This document shows, in pieces, positions 30,340 through 39,315 of a DNA stretch of 64,000 bases (position 1 is its first letter; each line of letters begins with the position of its first letter). Below the pieces are notes generated by a model that was not told the origin of the DNA, made no database searches, and saw nothing but the letters and a program-made list of their open reading frames with translations. The stretch spans positions 806,001-870,000 of the forward strand of contig NZ_QDKL01000001.1 in NCBI RefSeq assembly GCF_003346865.1, written 5' to 3'. The translations under genes were made by a program, and so were the position numbers. The DNA is from Halobacteriovorax vibrionivorans (GTDB lineage: Bacteria; Bdellovibrionota; Bacteriovoracia; Bacteriovoracales; Bacteriovoracaceae).

Positions 30340-31321
30340 TAATCAACTCTTTTGCAATTTGTGAGATCTCGCGACCTCTTGGCGTACGTATTAAAAATCC
30401 TTCCTTAAGTAAGAAAGGCTCATAGACATCTTCAATTGTGGAACGATCTTCTGCGAGAGTCGCACAAAGAGCTTCAATACCAACTGGCCCGCCACCATAG
30501 TATTCTTGAATCACTTTTAAAATTCTTCGATCCATACGATCAAGTCCACGTTCATCAATTTCCATCATTTCAAGAGATTTCTTTACGTCATTTATATTTA
30601 CATGTGATGAATCACGAACAATAGCAAAGTCTCTTACTCTTCTAAGAATTCGATTGGCAATTCGCGGAGTTCCCCTTGAGCACCTTGCCATTAAAAGCTC
30701 AGCGTCTTCATCAATTCCCAAGCTTAATTTCTTTGCATTATTAGAGATAATTTTAGCTAACTCTTCAGGTTGATAAAAATCAAAATGAAAGTGGGCCATA
30801 AAACGATCTCGAAGAGGATTTGATAATAAACCTGAACGAGTTGTTGCCCCAATTAAAGTAAAGGGAGCAATATCAATTTGCATTGTTCGTGCCGCAGCTC
30901 CATCTCCAATTACAATATCAAGTCGATAGTCTTCCATCGCTGAGTAAAGTATTTCTTCGACTGAGATATGCATGCGATGTATTTCATCAATAAAGAGAAC
31001 ATCTCTTGCTTCTAAATTAGTTAAGATAGCGGCGAGATCACCTTTCTTTTCAATGGCAGGTCCAGAGATAACGTGCAGATGACTCCCAAGTGCATTTGCA
31101 ATAATCATGGCCAATGATGTTTTCCCAAGACCAGGAGGTCCCGATAAAAGAGCATGGTCCATAGACTGATTTCTCTTTACAGCAGAATTCACCATGACAT
31201 CGATATTTTGAACAATCTTTTTTTGACCAATATATTCAGTAAAGTCTTTAGGCCTTAGAAGAACTTCTTTCTTTGTTTCCTCTTCACCTAGTTCAGGATC
31301 GAAAATTCGTTCATCAGACAT
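30329..31321 (-). CDS. ruvB: Holliday junction branch-migration helicase RuvB
   Basis: RuvB is the AAA+ motor that drives branch migration with RuvA. The 330-residue protein has Walker A (GPPGLGKTS), Walker B (LFIDEIHRM), sensor 1 (LIGATTRSGLL) and the arginine-finger region GTPRIANRILRRVRDF. A winged-helix domain follows at the C-terminus. It directly follows ruvA with no gap. The ruvC-ruvA-ruvB order in one operon supports the call. Confidence 0.98.
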   Translation of the reverse strand: MSDERIFDPELGEEETKKEVLLRPKDFTEYIGQKKIVQNIDVMVNSAVKRNQSMDHALLSGPPGLGKTSLAMIIANALGSHLHVISGPAIEKKGDLAAILTNLEARDVLFIDEIHRMHISVEEILYSAMEDYRLDIVIGDGAAARTMQIDIAPFTLIGATTRSGLLSNPLRDRFMAHFHFDFYQPEELAKIISNNAKKLSLGIDEDAELLMARCSRGTPRIANRILRRVRDFAIVRDSSHVNINDVKKSLEMMEIDERGLDRMDRRILKVIQEYYGGGPVGIEALCATLAEDRSTIEDVYEPFLLKEGFLIRTPRGREISQIAKELINEK

Positions 31322-31975
31322 TTAGACCTCTTTTAAAACGAGGTGAACTAATTGTTCAGCTCTAGTAATTTGATTCTCATCTAAGATTCTCTTAGCAAGA
31401 GGCATAACCTTATCTTCAGTAAAACCAAGTTCCTTACATGCCATTATGGCATCATTCATTAAAGCTGAATCATATGATGGTGTTGCATGAATTGTTTCTT
31501 CAATTATTTCGAGATTAAGAGTTGGCTGTATTACTGTATCTGGTACAGATGTAGCTGTTGCTGAAGCCTTAGAATACATTTTTATTTTTTGGGCTTTTCC
31601 ACTTAAATCAAGAATGATTTGTGAAGCGGCCTTGGCACCAATGCCAGGAGCCTTTTGAAGTGTCTTCTTATTTTCAAAAAGAATTGCATCAATTATATTA
31701 TCAACGCCAATACTCGTAACAAGAGCAAAGGCCCCTTTTGGACCTACACCTTTAACACTTAAGAGCATTTCAAATGCTTTCTTTTCACGAAGTGAACGAA
31801 AACCAAAAAGTTCCTCACTCGCCTCTTTAACAATATGAGAAATAAAAATTGCAGCAATTGAACCTTCCGGTAGAACGTGCTGAAAATAAATTTGGTGTCC
31901 GACACCTGAAGGTGAAAATAATATCAACTCGTTTCCGTCACTGAAAACGACTTCTCCTTGCAATAGTCCAATCAT
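31322..31975 (-). CDS. ruvA: Holliday junction binding protein RuvA
   Basis: RuvA binds four-way junctions as a tetramer and loads RuvB. The 217-residue protein has the N-terminal OB domain, tandem helix-hairpin-helix motifs (LLSVKGVGPKGAFAL and LQKAPGIGAKAASQI), and a C-terminal domain that contacts RuvB. It lies 5 nt after ruvC. Length is slightly above the E. coli form (203) because of a longer linker before the last domain. Confidence 0.97.
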   Translation of the reverse strand: MIGLLQGEVVFSDGNELILFSPSGVGHQIYFQHVLPEGSIAAIFISHIVKEASEELFGFRSLREKKAFEMLLSVKGVGPKGAFALVTSIGVDNIIDAILFENKKTLQKAPGIGAKAASQIILDLSGKAQKIKMYSKASATATSVPDTVIQPTLNLEIIEETIHATPSYDSALMNDAIMACKELGFTEDKVMPLAKRILDENQITRAEQLVHLVLKEV

Positions 31976-31980
31976 AAAAC

Positions 31981-32520
31981 CTACTTAGAAAATACTTCTT
32001 TTAATGTACGCGCTTTTGTACGTGTTGATTTTCCCTTTATTTTTGCTCTTTGTCCACGATTCAACGCGTGACATAAGGCTATAGCAAGGGCATCTGACTC
32101 ATCATGTGACTTAAATGTAATCTTGCCAAAAATCATCGATAAGGCCTTATCAACACCTTCTTTAGTTGCATGGCCATGACCAGTGACAGTAGATTTTATT
32201 AAGTTTGGTGAATATTCTGTGATTTTCCCCTGATACTTCTCAGACAGACCTGCGATAAGTGCTCCACGAGCTTGGGCCAATTTTGATAAAGCAGGGACGC
32301 TCTTTACATAGATAAGAGATTCAATTGAGATTTCATCAGGTTTGTGAAGTGAAACAATATCTTTAATTGACATCGAGATAGTAGCGAGACGATCGAGAAA
32401 TTCCGGTATCTTATCAAATTTTAAGACACCCGAGTCAATGTATTTAAATTTTCGCCCCTCAACTTCAATCACGGCCCAACCAGTGGTACGAGATCCTGGG
32501 TCAATTCCAAGAATATACAT
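31981..32520 (-). CDS. ruvC: Holliday junction resolvase RuvC
   Basis: RuvC is the endonuclease that cuts Holliday junctions. The 179-residue protein shows the acidic catalytic residues in their family context: Asp7 in GIDPGSRTTGW, Glu in SIESLIYVK, and Asp in HDESDALAIALCH. It is the first gene of ruvCAB. A short membrane-protein gene lies 29 nt upstream. Confidence 0.97.
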   Translation of the reverse strand: MYILGIDPGSRTTGWAVIEVEGRKFKYIDSGVLKFDKIPEFLDRLATISMSIKDIVSLHKPDEISIESLIYVKSVPALSKLAQARGALIAGLSEKYQGKITEYSPNLIKSTVTGHGHATKEGVDKALSMIFGKITFKSHDESDALAIALCHALNRGQRAKIKGKSTRTKARTLKEVFSK

Positions 32521-32549
32521 AACTCTTAGTATAAACGAAAAATTCGAAT

Positions 32550-32723
32550 TTACGAGCGATCTACGCCTTTTATCATATGACCGATATAAAATACTGCTGA
32601 GCCACCAATGAATTGATAAAGTTCGAGCATTTCATAATCACCTTTTTGCAATCCAGCAAAAAGACAGAGACCAACTGAGGCAAAACCTATTAATTGTAGT
32701 GCTAATCCTAACCAAAAAAACAT
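32550..32723 (-). CDS. Small two-helix membrane protein upstream of ruvC
   Basis: This 57-codon frame starts MFFWLGLALQLIGFASVGL and ends IKGVDRS. It has two hydrophobic segments (about residues 2-24 and 36-50) joined by a short acidic/polar linker (KGDYEMLE), a sensible helical-hairpin topology. Codon use and amino-acid pattern look protein-like. No clear ribosome binding site precedes the ATG, which lowers confidence. It is on the ruvC strand and could be co-transcribed. I do not recognise the family. Confidence 0.55.
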   Translation of the reverse strand: MFFWLGLALQLIGFASVGLCLFAGLQKGDYEMLELYQFIGGSAVFYIGHMIKGVDRS

Positions 32724-32787
32724 AAATCAATGAATACGATGTAATTCTGAAATTGCCAATACTTAGTGTTAAAGATAATATAGATCG

Positions 32788-33651
32788 ATGCAAAAAGAAG
32801 CTAAATTACTATATGCTCAGCCCGTTATTGAAAAACAGGTTGAAGTCCTCAAAGATGAGTGTAAATCCTTAAAGTCTAAGGGTATAACTCCTTGCTTAAA
32901 GGTAATCCTTGTTGGCAATAATCCAGGAAGCGTTATTTACACAAATAGTAAGAAAAAATTTGCAGAAAAAATTGGAGCTAGTTGTGAGATCATCAACCTC
33001 GATGAATCCACAGGAGAGGAAGAGTTTCTAAAAGTCGTAAACGAATTCAATAATGATGATTTGGTTCACGGTATTCTTATTCAACTCCCACTACCAAAAA
33101 GCTTATCTCAAATCGATACCACAGACCTTGTTGTTCCCCATAAAGATGTCGATGGTTTTCATTATGAAAATGTCGCTAAACTTTATCGTGGTCAACTTGG
33201 TGAGACATCCATGATTCCATGTACTCCAAAAGGAATTGTGACCATGGCCAAGTATTATGGAATTGATTTTGCAGGTAAAAATGTTGTTATTGTTGGAAGA
33301 AGTCTTATCGTAGGAAAGCCTCTTTCTCTTCTACTATCCAATTTAAATGCAACAGTAACTTTAGCTCACTCAAAAACACAAAACCTAAAAGATTTAACTA
33401 AAACCGCAGATATAATCGTCACAGCAATCGGTTCTCCAAAACTATTCACAAAAGAATATTTTAGAGATGATAATTCTCAGATAATTTTTGATGTTGGAAT
33501 CAATCGCAGTGAAGATGGAAAATTATGTGGAGATTGTGACTTTGCTAATATCAAAGATCAAGTTGCAGCAATAACACCTGTTCCAAAAGGTGTAGGGCCA
33601 ATGACAATCTTTAGTGTTTCACAAAACCTCATTAGCGCGGCCAAAAAATAA
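32788..33651 (+). CDS. folD: Methylenetetrahydrofolate dehydrogenase/cyclohydrolase
   Basis: FolD interconverts methylene-, methenyl- and formyl-tetrahydrofolate with NADP. The 287-residue protein has the conserved GILIQLPLP segment, PCTPKG, the dinucleotide-binding GRSLIVGKP motif, and the C-terminal TPVPKGVGPMT signature. It is followed 15 nt later by gcvT, so one-carbon units from glycine cleavage and their folate conversion are probably expressed together. Confidence 0.97.
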   Translation: MQKEAKLLYAQPVIEKQVEVLKDECKSLKSKGITPCLKVILVGNNPGSVIYTNSKKKFAEKIGASCEIINLDESTGEEEFLKVVNEFNNDDLVHGILIQLPLPKSLSQIDTTDLVVPHKDVDGFHYENVAKLYRGQLGETSMIPCTPKGIVTMAKYYGIDFAGKNVVIVGRSLIVGKPLSLLLSNLNATVTLAHSKTQNLKDLTKTADIIVTAIGSPKLFTKEYFRDDNSQIIFDVGINRSEDGKLCGDCDFANIKDQVAAITPVPKGVGPMTIFSVSQNLISAAKK

Positions 33652-33666
33652 AATACAAGGACATTT

Positions 33667-34737
33667 ATGAAACAAACATCCCTAACACAGGCCCATCGCG
33701 ACCTAAAAGCAAAAATGGCAGACTTCGCTGGTTATGAAATGCCTATTCAATATGCAGGAGTAAAGGCAGAAGTTGAAGCTGTAAGAAATAATATTGGTGT
33801 CTTTGATGTCTCACATATGGGTGAATTCTTTGTTGAGGGTAAAGACGCTATCACATTTGTTGACTATATCTTAACTAATGATTTTGCTGGTGCGCAAACA
33901 GGTAAAGCTGTGTACTCACCTCTTTGCCGCGAAGACGGAACTGTAGTCGATGATCTTATTGCTTATAAATTGGCCGATGAAAAGATTATGATTTGTGTTA
34001 ACGCTGCAAATATAGAAAAGGACTGGAGTTGGATTTCCTCAAAAACCGATGGCTTTGATATTTCATTAACAAATAAATCAGATGATTATTCCCTATTAGC
34101 GATACAAGGACCAAAGACTGAAAAGGTACTTGCTTCACTAGGTTTTGAGTCCGTTACGAATGCACAATACTACTCAGCTTACGAAAGTGAATGGAGTGGT
34201 TGCGACGTTATTATGGCACGAACTGGATATACAGGAGAAGATGGTTTTGAAATTTTTGGAGGCCATGAAACAATTAAGAAATTATGGTCACAGCTTTTAA
34301 ATGCTGATGTAACTCCATGTGGACTTGCATCTCGTGACGTGCTTAGACTAGAAGTATGTTATCCACTTTACGGCCATGAACTGAATGATGAGCTGACACC
34401 ACTTGATGCGGCACTTAAATGGACTGTTAAACTTAAAAAAGAAAAGTTTATTGGAAAAGAAGCATTAGATGGATTAACTTCAAAGTATCGTCTAGTGAAG
34501 TTATCAATTGATAAAGGTATACCTAGAGAAGGTTATCCTATTTTAAATGAGCAAGATGAAGTTATTGGAAAAGTTACAAGTGGAACAATGTCAGTAACAA
34601 ACTCCCAAGGTATCTGTCTTGGACTCGTACAAAGAGAACGTTTTCCAGAAAATAAAAAATTTAAAATACAAATTAGAAAGAATATTATAGATACTAATTA
34701 CCATACAAAACCATTTGTTAGCGGAGGACATAAATAA
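33667..34737 (+). CDS. gcvT: Glycine cleavage system T protein (aminomethyltransferase)
   Basis: GcvT transfers the methylene group from the lipoyl arm of GcvH to tetrahydrofolate, releasing ammonia. The 356-residue protein is full length, starts [20 protein letters not shown], and has the [10 protein letters not shown] segment, [13 protein letters not shown] and the [14 protein letters not shown] motif near residue 240. The stop overlaps the gcvH start (TAATG). No gcvP follows in this window, so the decarboxylase must lie elsewhere if the pathway is complete. Confidence 0.97.
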   Translation: MKQTSLTQAHRDLKAKMADFAGYEMPIQYAGVKAEVEAVRNNIGVFDVSHMGEFFVEGKDAITFVDYILTNDFAGAQTGKAVYSPLCREDGTVVDDLIAYKLADEKIMICVNAANIEKDWSWISSKTDGFDISLTNKSDDYSLLAIQGPKTEKVLASLGFESVTNAQYYSAYESEWSGCDVIMARTGYTGEDGFEIFGGHETIKKLWSQLLNADVTPCGLASRDVLRLEVCYPLYGHELNDELTPLDAALKWTVKLKKEKFIGKEALDGLTSKYRLVKLSIDKGIPREGYPILNEQDEVIGKVTSGTMSVTNSQGICLGLVQRERFPENKKFKIQIRKNIIDTNYHTKPFVSGGHK

Positions 34738-35117
34738 TGAACAACATTCCAACAGAACTAAAATATACTAAAGAACATGAGTGGGTAAAAGCAGAAGGTG
34801 ATATCGTAACTGTTGGTATTACAGACTTCGCACAAAACTCTCTTGGTGATATTGTTTTCGTTGAACTTCCAGAAGTAGGACAAGAGTTTTCAAAAGATGA
34901 TACTTTTGGTGTAGTTGAATCAATCAAGTCAGCAAGTGATCTTTATCTTCCAGTATCAGGTGTTGTAACAGAAGTTAATGAAGAGCTTCCTGATGCACCA
35001 GATAGTCTTAATTCTGATCCATATGATTCATGGATGGTTAAAGTAAAAATGACAAATCAAGATGAGTTAAGTGACCTTTTAAGCAACGAAGATTACGAAT
35101 CTCTGTGTCAAGAATAA
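34737..35117 (+). CDS. gcvH: Glycine cleavage system H protein
   Basis: GcvH is the lipoylated carrier of the glycine cleavage system. The 126-residue protein has the lipoyl-domain signature with the modified lysine at Lys64 (VVESIKSASDLY) and the C-terminal PYDSWMVKVK segment. It is coupled to gcvT and followed by a rho-independent terminator, so the folD-gcvT-gcvH unit ends here. Confidence 0.97.
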   Translation: MNNIPTELKYTKEHEWVKAEGDIVTVGITDFAQNSLGDIVFVELPEVGQEFSKDDTFGVVESIKSASDLYLPVSGVVTEVNEELPDAPDSLNSDPYDSWMVKVKMTNQDELSDLLSNEDYESLCQE

Positions 35118-35150
35118 TTATTAGAAAATAACTTTTTCTATCATATCAAG

Positions 35151-35173
35151 GCCCTCTTATAGAGGGCTTTTTT
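35151..35173 (+). terminator. Rho-independent terminator after gcvH
   Basis: GCCCTCT (35151-35157) pairs with AGAGGGC (35161-35167) around a 3-nt loop and is followed by six T. It lies 34 nt after the gcvH stop. The remaining ~130 nt to the next gene is AT-rich, and I see no other element in it. Confidence 0.85.
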
Positions 35174-35303
35174 GTATTTCAAACACTTACAAATTCAACA
35201 TAAAAAATATTTCCATTACCACAATTTTTTCCTTTACGAATGAATGCTAAGGCCTCATACTCCCAATTCTCACTGATATCGAATAAATTGAGACGGGTAT
35301 TAA

Positions 35304-35600
35304 ATGCACAATAATCAAGAATCTATTCAGCTAATCAACACAGCAATCATTAAGGGTAAAGAAAGAAAGATCGATACTACTTATGAGGATAGATTAAGTC
35401 AGGCTTGCAACTCTTCAGCAATCGCAGCGATTTCAAATGCAATTGAACAATTAGCAGAAACTGATCGTATCTCTTACGATCAAGCAGCTATTAAAATTGT
35501 GGAAACTATCAAAGAGCTTGATCAAGTTTGGACTGACTATGTTCTTATGGAAGGTATCAACAATATCAAGAAAATGCTTAAAGGAAATACAAAGCACTAG
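35304..35600 (+). CDS. Small helical protein of unknown function
   Basis: I do not recognise this 98-residue protein. It is predicted to be mostly helical, with no signal peptide or membrane segment, and starts MHNNQESIQLINTAIIKGK. Its codon use matches its neighbours. It is a single gene whose 3' end overlaps the convergent TonB-like gene by 4 nt. A cytoplasmic regulatory or adaptor role is only a guess. Confidence 0.6.
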   Translation: MHNNQESIQLINTAIIKGKERKIDTTYEDRLSQACNSSAIAAISNAIEQLAETDRISYDQAAIKIVETIKELDQVWTDYVLMEGINNIKKMLKGNTKH

Positions 35601-36484
35601 TTCTTTGTAACGGCAAATCCCCAGTCAATATTTGCGAAACCATTTTTCACCATTCCAGCTGGTGGATTTGGAAAAGGTCCTGCTTTATTAAAGGATTCAA
35701 CCGCTGCATCATCTAGGTCTTTTACTCCAGACGAGCCTTGAACAATAACATTAACAATGTGACCTTTTTCATTTAAAACAACGCGCACATTTGTTAGAAA
35801 TTTACTTCCTGCTGGGCCTCTGCGGTTTTGACGATAGATCGCCTCCATCTTCTCTCTTAAAGTGCTACCCCAATGCTGCTCTAGTTGTTGCTTTATTCGA
35901 AAGTAGAAACCGTAATACTTATACTCTGTTGTATTTAGCTTAGTGATATCCCCTAATTTGATATCTTCTAAATGGTCATTTGAGCTAGCAATCCCGCGAC
36001 TATTCTCTGCGCCTGTTTTTGTACCTTTAACTAGGTTTTGATCTTTTTCTAAAGAAGTATTTTGCGATACTGCAAAGTCTTGAAAACTAATACGTCCTGT
36101 TTTTGACTTCGTTAACTTTCTCTTATTTTGCTTCTTGGCTTTCTTCCCTTGAGCCTTTTGGTCAACTTTAGCATTACCAAGGCCCCCAAGATTAAAAGAA
36201 TCCACAACTTTTGCCTTCGTCTCTCGGTCAACTTTATTATTAGTTTCACTAAGAAACTTGGCCTTATCAGCGAGTTCTTGGTTGGCCTTTGCTGTAGTGA
36301 CAATCTGTCGGGCCTTATTATTTAACTTAAGACGAATGCGCTGAGGCTCTTTCTTATCGAGCTTAGGCAGAGAGATCATACTCAGAGAAGTCATTTTGGA
36401 AGGCATCATCACAAGATGCACAAGTAGCGATGCAGCGATCGCTAGATAGATATAAGTTCTGTGTTTTTTATGAACTAATTCCAA
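35597..36484 (-). CDS. TonB-family periplasm-spanning protein (TonB C-terminal domain)
   Basis: The 295-residue protein has one N-terminal membrane helix (about residues 11-28), a Lys/Gln/Asn-rich linker and a C-terminal TonB-type domain. That domain contains the partner-interaction pattern YYGFYFRIKQQLEQHW and GSSGVKDLDDAAVESFNKAG. This layout resembles TonB and the GltJ/AgmX-like proteins of delta-type bacteria. No exbB or exbD is adjacent, so the energy source and partner are unknown. The start is TTG at 36484 with GGAG upstream. A long hairpin overlaps that ribosome binding site. Confidence 0.75.
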   Translation of the reverse strand: MELVHKKHRTYIYLAIAASLLVHLVMMPSKMTSLSMISLPKLDKKEPQRIRLKLNNKARQIVTTAKANQELADKAKFLSETNNKVDRETKAKVVDSFNLGGLGNAKVDQKAQGKKAKKQNKRKLTKSKTGRISFQDFAVSQNTSLEKDQNLVKGTKTGAENSRGIASSNDHLEDIKLGDITKLNTTEYKYYGFYFRIKQQLEQHWGSTLREKMEAIYRQNRRGPAGSKFLTNVRVVLNEKGHIVNVIVQGSSGVKDLDDAAVESFNKAGPFPNPPAGMVKNGFANIDWGFAVTKN

Positions 36485-36492
36485 AAAAGGCT

Positions 36493-36534
36493 CCGAGAAG
36501 ATGCGCTTTATGCGCTCTTACTATGTCTTCTCGG
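36493..36534 (-). promoter_or_regulatory. Nested hairpin before the TonB-like gene
   Basis: A perfect 9-bp inverted repeat (CCGAGAAGA at 36493-36501, TCTTCTCGG at 36526-36534) encloses a second small hairpin, GCGC-TTTAT-GCGC (36503-36515). On the minus strand the end of the outer stem touches the ribosome binding site of the TTG-start gene. No T-run follows, so it is not a standard terminator for the upstream penicillin-binding protein gene. A translational switch or processing site is possible. Confidence 0.45.
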
Positions 36535-36567
36535 ATAAAATAGCGGAATATTTACGACAAATTTTAA

Positions 36568-39315
36568 TTAATTGTTAAAGAAATCGTCATCTTCTAGGAT
36601 CGCTCCAGATTCCTGACTATTTTCCTCTTTTTTAAAGTAGTTATTCTTTGAATTTGAACCTGGCTCTGTTCCCTCAACAAAACTTTCCAAAAACTTAGGC
36701 CCTGATCCAGTTGCAAGCTCACCAGTTTTCTTATCAATAGAAACATTTACGATTCCAGGAGGCATTTGGAAATCACGCTCACCATAGATTTGAATTGAGC
36801 GCTTCATGTATTCATTCCAAATAGGAAGAGAAGCTTTTGTTCCCGTTTCTGGCCAACCCATAGATCGATTGTCATCCATCCCTGTCCAAACACCAGTTAC
36901 AATATTTTGAGAGAAACCAAGAAACCATGCATCCACATAACTACTTGTGGTTCCAGTCTTACCACCTATAAATTGACTTGTACTAAGTGCTCGACGTCCA
37001 GTTCCGTAATGCACGACACCCTTTAAGAGATTCGTCATAATATAGGCCAGACGTGGGTCATAGACTTGTTCTTCATTTAAATTTAATAGATATGGATTAA
37101 CGGCTTCTTTTTCAAATTCATTATGTTCTTTTCCATTTTCATTTTTTTCACGAACATTTTCTGGACGATTTTCATCCTTTGACTCTCTTGCTAACTTTTC
37201 AAGCTCAAGCTTTGATTGAGTCGCAAAATCATCTTGAAAGAAGTACTCCTTACCATTTCGATCTGTAATTGAAATAATCGACTTTGGTAGAACCTTCTTT
37301 CCACCATTTGGAAAGATTGAATATGCTCGAATCATTTCAAGTAATGTTACTCCAAATGATCCTAAAGATATTGAAAGATCATTTGGCATATCAGCATGAA
37401 AATCAATACGATCTAAGAAGTTAAAGATTTTATCCATCCCTAAATCAAGGGCCAACTTAATTGTTGGTATATTACGACTATGTTCAAGAGCTTCCCTTAA
37501 GGTCATAGGCCCTTTAAACTTACCATCATAATTTCTCGGCTTCCAATTTAACTCTTGATTAGCACCACCAAGGGCCTCCGGTGTGTCGAGAATGATTGTA
37601 TTAGGAAGGTAACCATTTTCTAAAGCAGCGGCAAAGAGAAGAGGCTTAAATGCAGAACCTGGCTGACGCTTTGATTGTAAGGCACGATTAAACTCACTCT
37701 TATCAAAGTCTACACCTCCGGACATTGAAACAACTTCACCAGTGAATGGATTTAAACTCATCAGTGCTGCTTGAACCTCAGGCTCCTGTTCTAGAGCACA
37801 CATCAAATAGTTTTGATCCTTTAGGTGCTTATAATCCTTCATGCGTCTAAAATCATCACGATATGTTTTATAAATTGTATTCTCTAGCTTAGTACTAAAA
37901 TCAGTGATGCGAACTTGGATAACGTCACCCTTTTTAAGGATCGTATTTGGATTTTTAACATATCCCCAATATTTAACATTATCAGTAATCGCTCTTTCGT
38001 GCGCCCAACGATAGTGATGATAAGGTATTACGCCAGTTATCCCACCGACAGAAATAATTATATTTCTCATACGGCTATCAAGACGAAGAACGACAGCTTT
38101 ATAAAGCTTGTCTTTTTCTAAGTATTTAAGAAGTTGGTCTTCACTATTATAACCAGTGTAAAACCGTGAAGAATATAGTTTAGACATCTGTTCCTGAGTA
38201 AACTCTTTAAGAACCTCTAGCTCATCTTCTTGCATTTGAATTTCATATTCTCTTTCATTATCTTCAGTCAGAGTAAAGTAATTAGACTTATCTTTATAAA
38301 GGTCCTTTCTAAACTTTTCGATATATTCATCTAGCTTTTCAAGATCGATATGACCAACAGGACCTTTATATCCTTGTCTCTTATCAATTTCTTTCGCCCC
38401 TTCTAAAATACTTTCTTCGGCAGTTTTTTGAAGTTCGTAATTAAGAGTCGTTTGAACTGTAAACCCATTAGTTAAGAAGTTCTCCTCACCAACGATATCA
38501 ATTGCTTGACGACGTACCCAATCAGTAAAATAGCCAGCTAAAAAAGGACTATTCTTACGTAGTTGATATTTAATCTTTTCTTGTAAAGCTTCTTGATATT
38601 CTTCTTTTGTAATTTTCTTATTAGCAAACATCCTACCTAGAACATAGGCTTGTCTTGTTTTTGCATGTTGAGGATTTCGATAAGGAGAATACTTTCCAGG
38701 AGCAACTAAAAGTCCAGCAATAAGAGCGGACTCTGCGACTGTGGCTTCACTTAATTCCTTATTAAAGTAACCTTCAAAAGCAGATTTAATTCCATAATAT
38801 CCTCCACCTAGATACACTTGATTAAGATATAAATAGAGAATCTCTTTCTTATTAAAACGTTTCTCAATTTTTTGTGCCAAAAGAAAGTCTTTTATCTTAC
38901 GAGTTATTGACCTTTCTGAAGTTAAAAGAAGTGATTTTGCGACCTGCTGAGTAATCGTTGAACCACCTTGAACAACACGTCCGGCCTTGATATTGGCAAC
39001 AAATGCACGAAGAACACCGACGTAATCAACACCTTCGTGTTCGTAGAAGTTTGAGTCCTCTGCTGATAAAAAAGCATCAACAACTCTTGGCGGGATATCA
39101 TCAAACTCAACTAACTCTCGGTTTTGTTTCCCTATATTATAAAGTATCACACCATCCTTAGATAATATCTTTGATTTAATTGGTGGATTATAATCTGCAA
39201 GGCTACTGATTTTTGGCAGTGTAAATGAAAAGTACACTAAGACAGAAAAGCAAGCGAGTCCTCCAATCAAAACTAGAAAGGACATTAAGACGACTAATCG
39301 TTTAAAATATTTCAT
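36568..39315 (-). CDS. mrcA: Class A penicillin-binding protein (PBP1A type)
   Basis: This bifunctional enzyme polymerises glycan strands and cross-links peptidoglycan. The 915-residue protein has an N-terminal membrane helix (about residues 7-30) and the glycosyltransferase domain with catalytic Glu86 (SAEDSNFYEHEG) and the GGSTITQQ motif. An OB-like insert follows, then the transpeptidase domain with Ser554 (SAFK), SRN, and the KTG motif at Lys786. It is somewhat longer than E. coli PBP1A because of charged insertions before KTG. The start overlaps the upstream gene by 4 nt (ATGA). Confidence 0.95.
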   Translation of the reverse strand: MKYFKRLVVLMSFLVLIGGLACFSVLVYFSFTLPKISSLADYNPPIKSKILSKDGVILYNIGKQNRELVEFDDIPPRVVDAFLSAEDSNFYEHEGVDYVGVLRAFVANIKAGRVVQGGSTITQQVAKSLLLTSERSITRKIKDFLLAQKIEKRFNKKEILYLYLNQVYLGGGYYGIKSAFEGYFNKELSEATVAESALIAGLLVAPGKYSPYRNPQHAKTRQAYVLGRMFANKKITKEEYQEALQEKIKYQLRKNSPFLAGYFTDWVRRQAIDIVGEENFLTNGFTVQTTLNYELQKTAEESILEGAKEIDKRQGYKGPVGHIDLEKLDEYIEKFRKDLYKDKSNYFTLTEDNEREYEIQMQEDELEVLKEFTQEQMSKLYSSRFYTGYNSEDQLLKYLEKDKLYKAVVLRLDSRMRNIIISVGGITGVIPYHHYRWAHERAITDNVKYWGYVKNPNTILKKGDVIQVRITDFSTKLENTIYKTYRDDFRRMKDYKHLKDQNYLMCALEQEPEVQAALMSLNPFTGEVVSMSGGVDFDKSEFNRALQSKRQPGSAFKPLLFAAALENGYLPNTIILDTPEALGGANQELNWKPRNYDGKFKGPMTLREALEHSRNIPTIKLALDLGMDKIFNFLDRIDFHADMPNDLSISLGSFGVTLLEMIRAYSIFPNGGKKVLPKSIISITDRNGKEYFFQDDFATQSKLELEKLARESKDENRPENVREKNENGKEHNEFEKEAVNPYLLNLNEEQVYDPRLAYIMTNLLKGVVHYGTGRRALSTSQFIGGKTGTTSSYVDAWFLGFSQNIVTGVWTGMDDNRSMGWPETGTKASLPIWNEYMKRSIQIYGERDFQMPPGIVNVSIDKKTGELATGSGPKFLESFVEGTEPGSNSKNNYFKKEENSQESGAILEDDDFFNN

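Noticed and set aside
33652..33667. Glycine riboswitch expected before gcvT
   Set aside because: Only 15 nt separate folD from gcvT, leaving no room, and no such structure was recognised upstream of folD.
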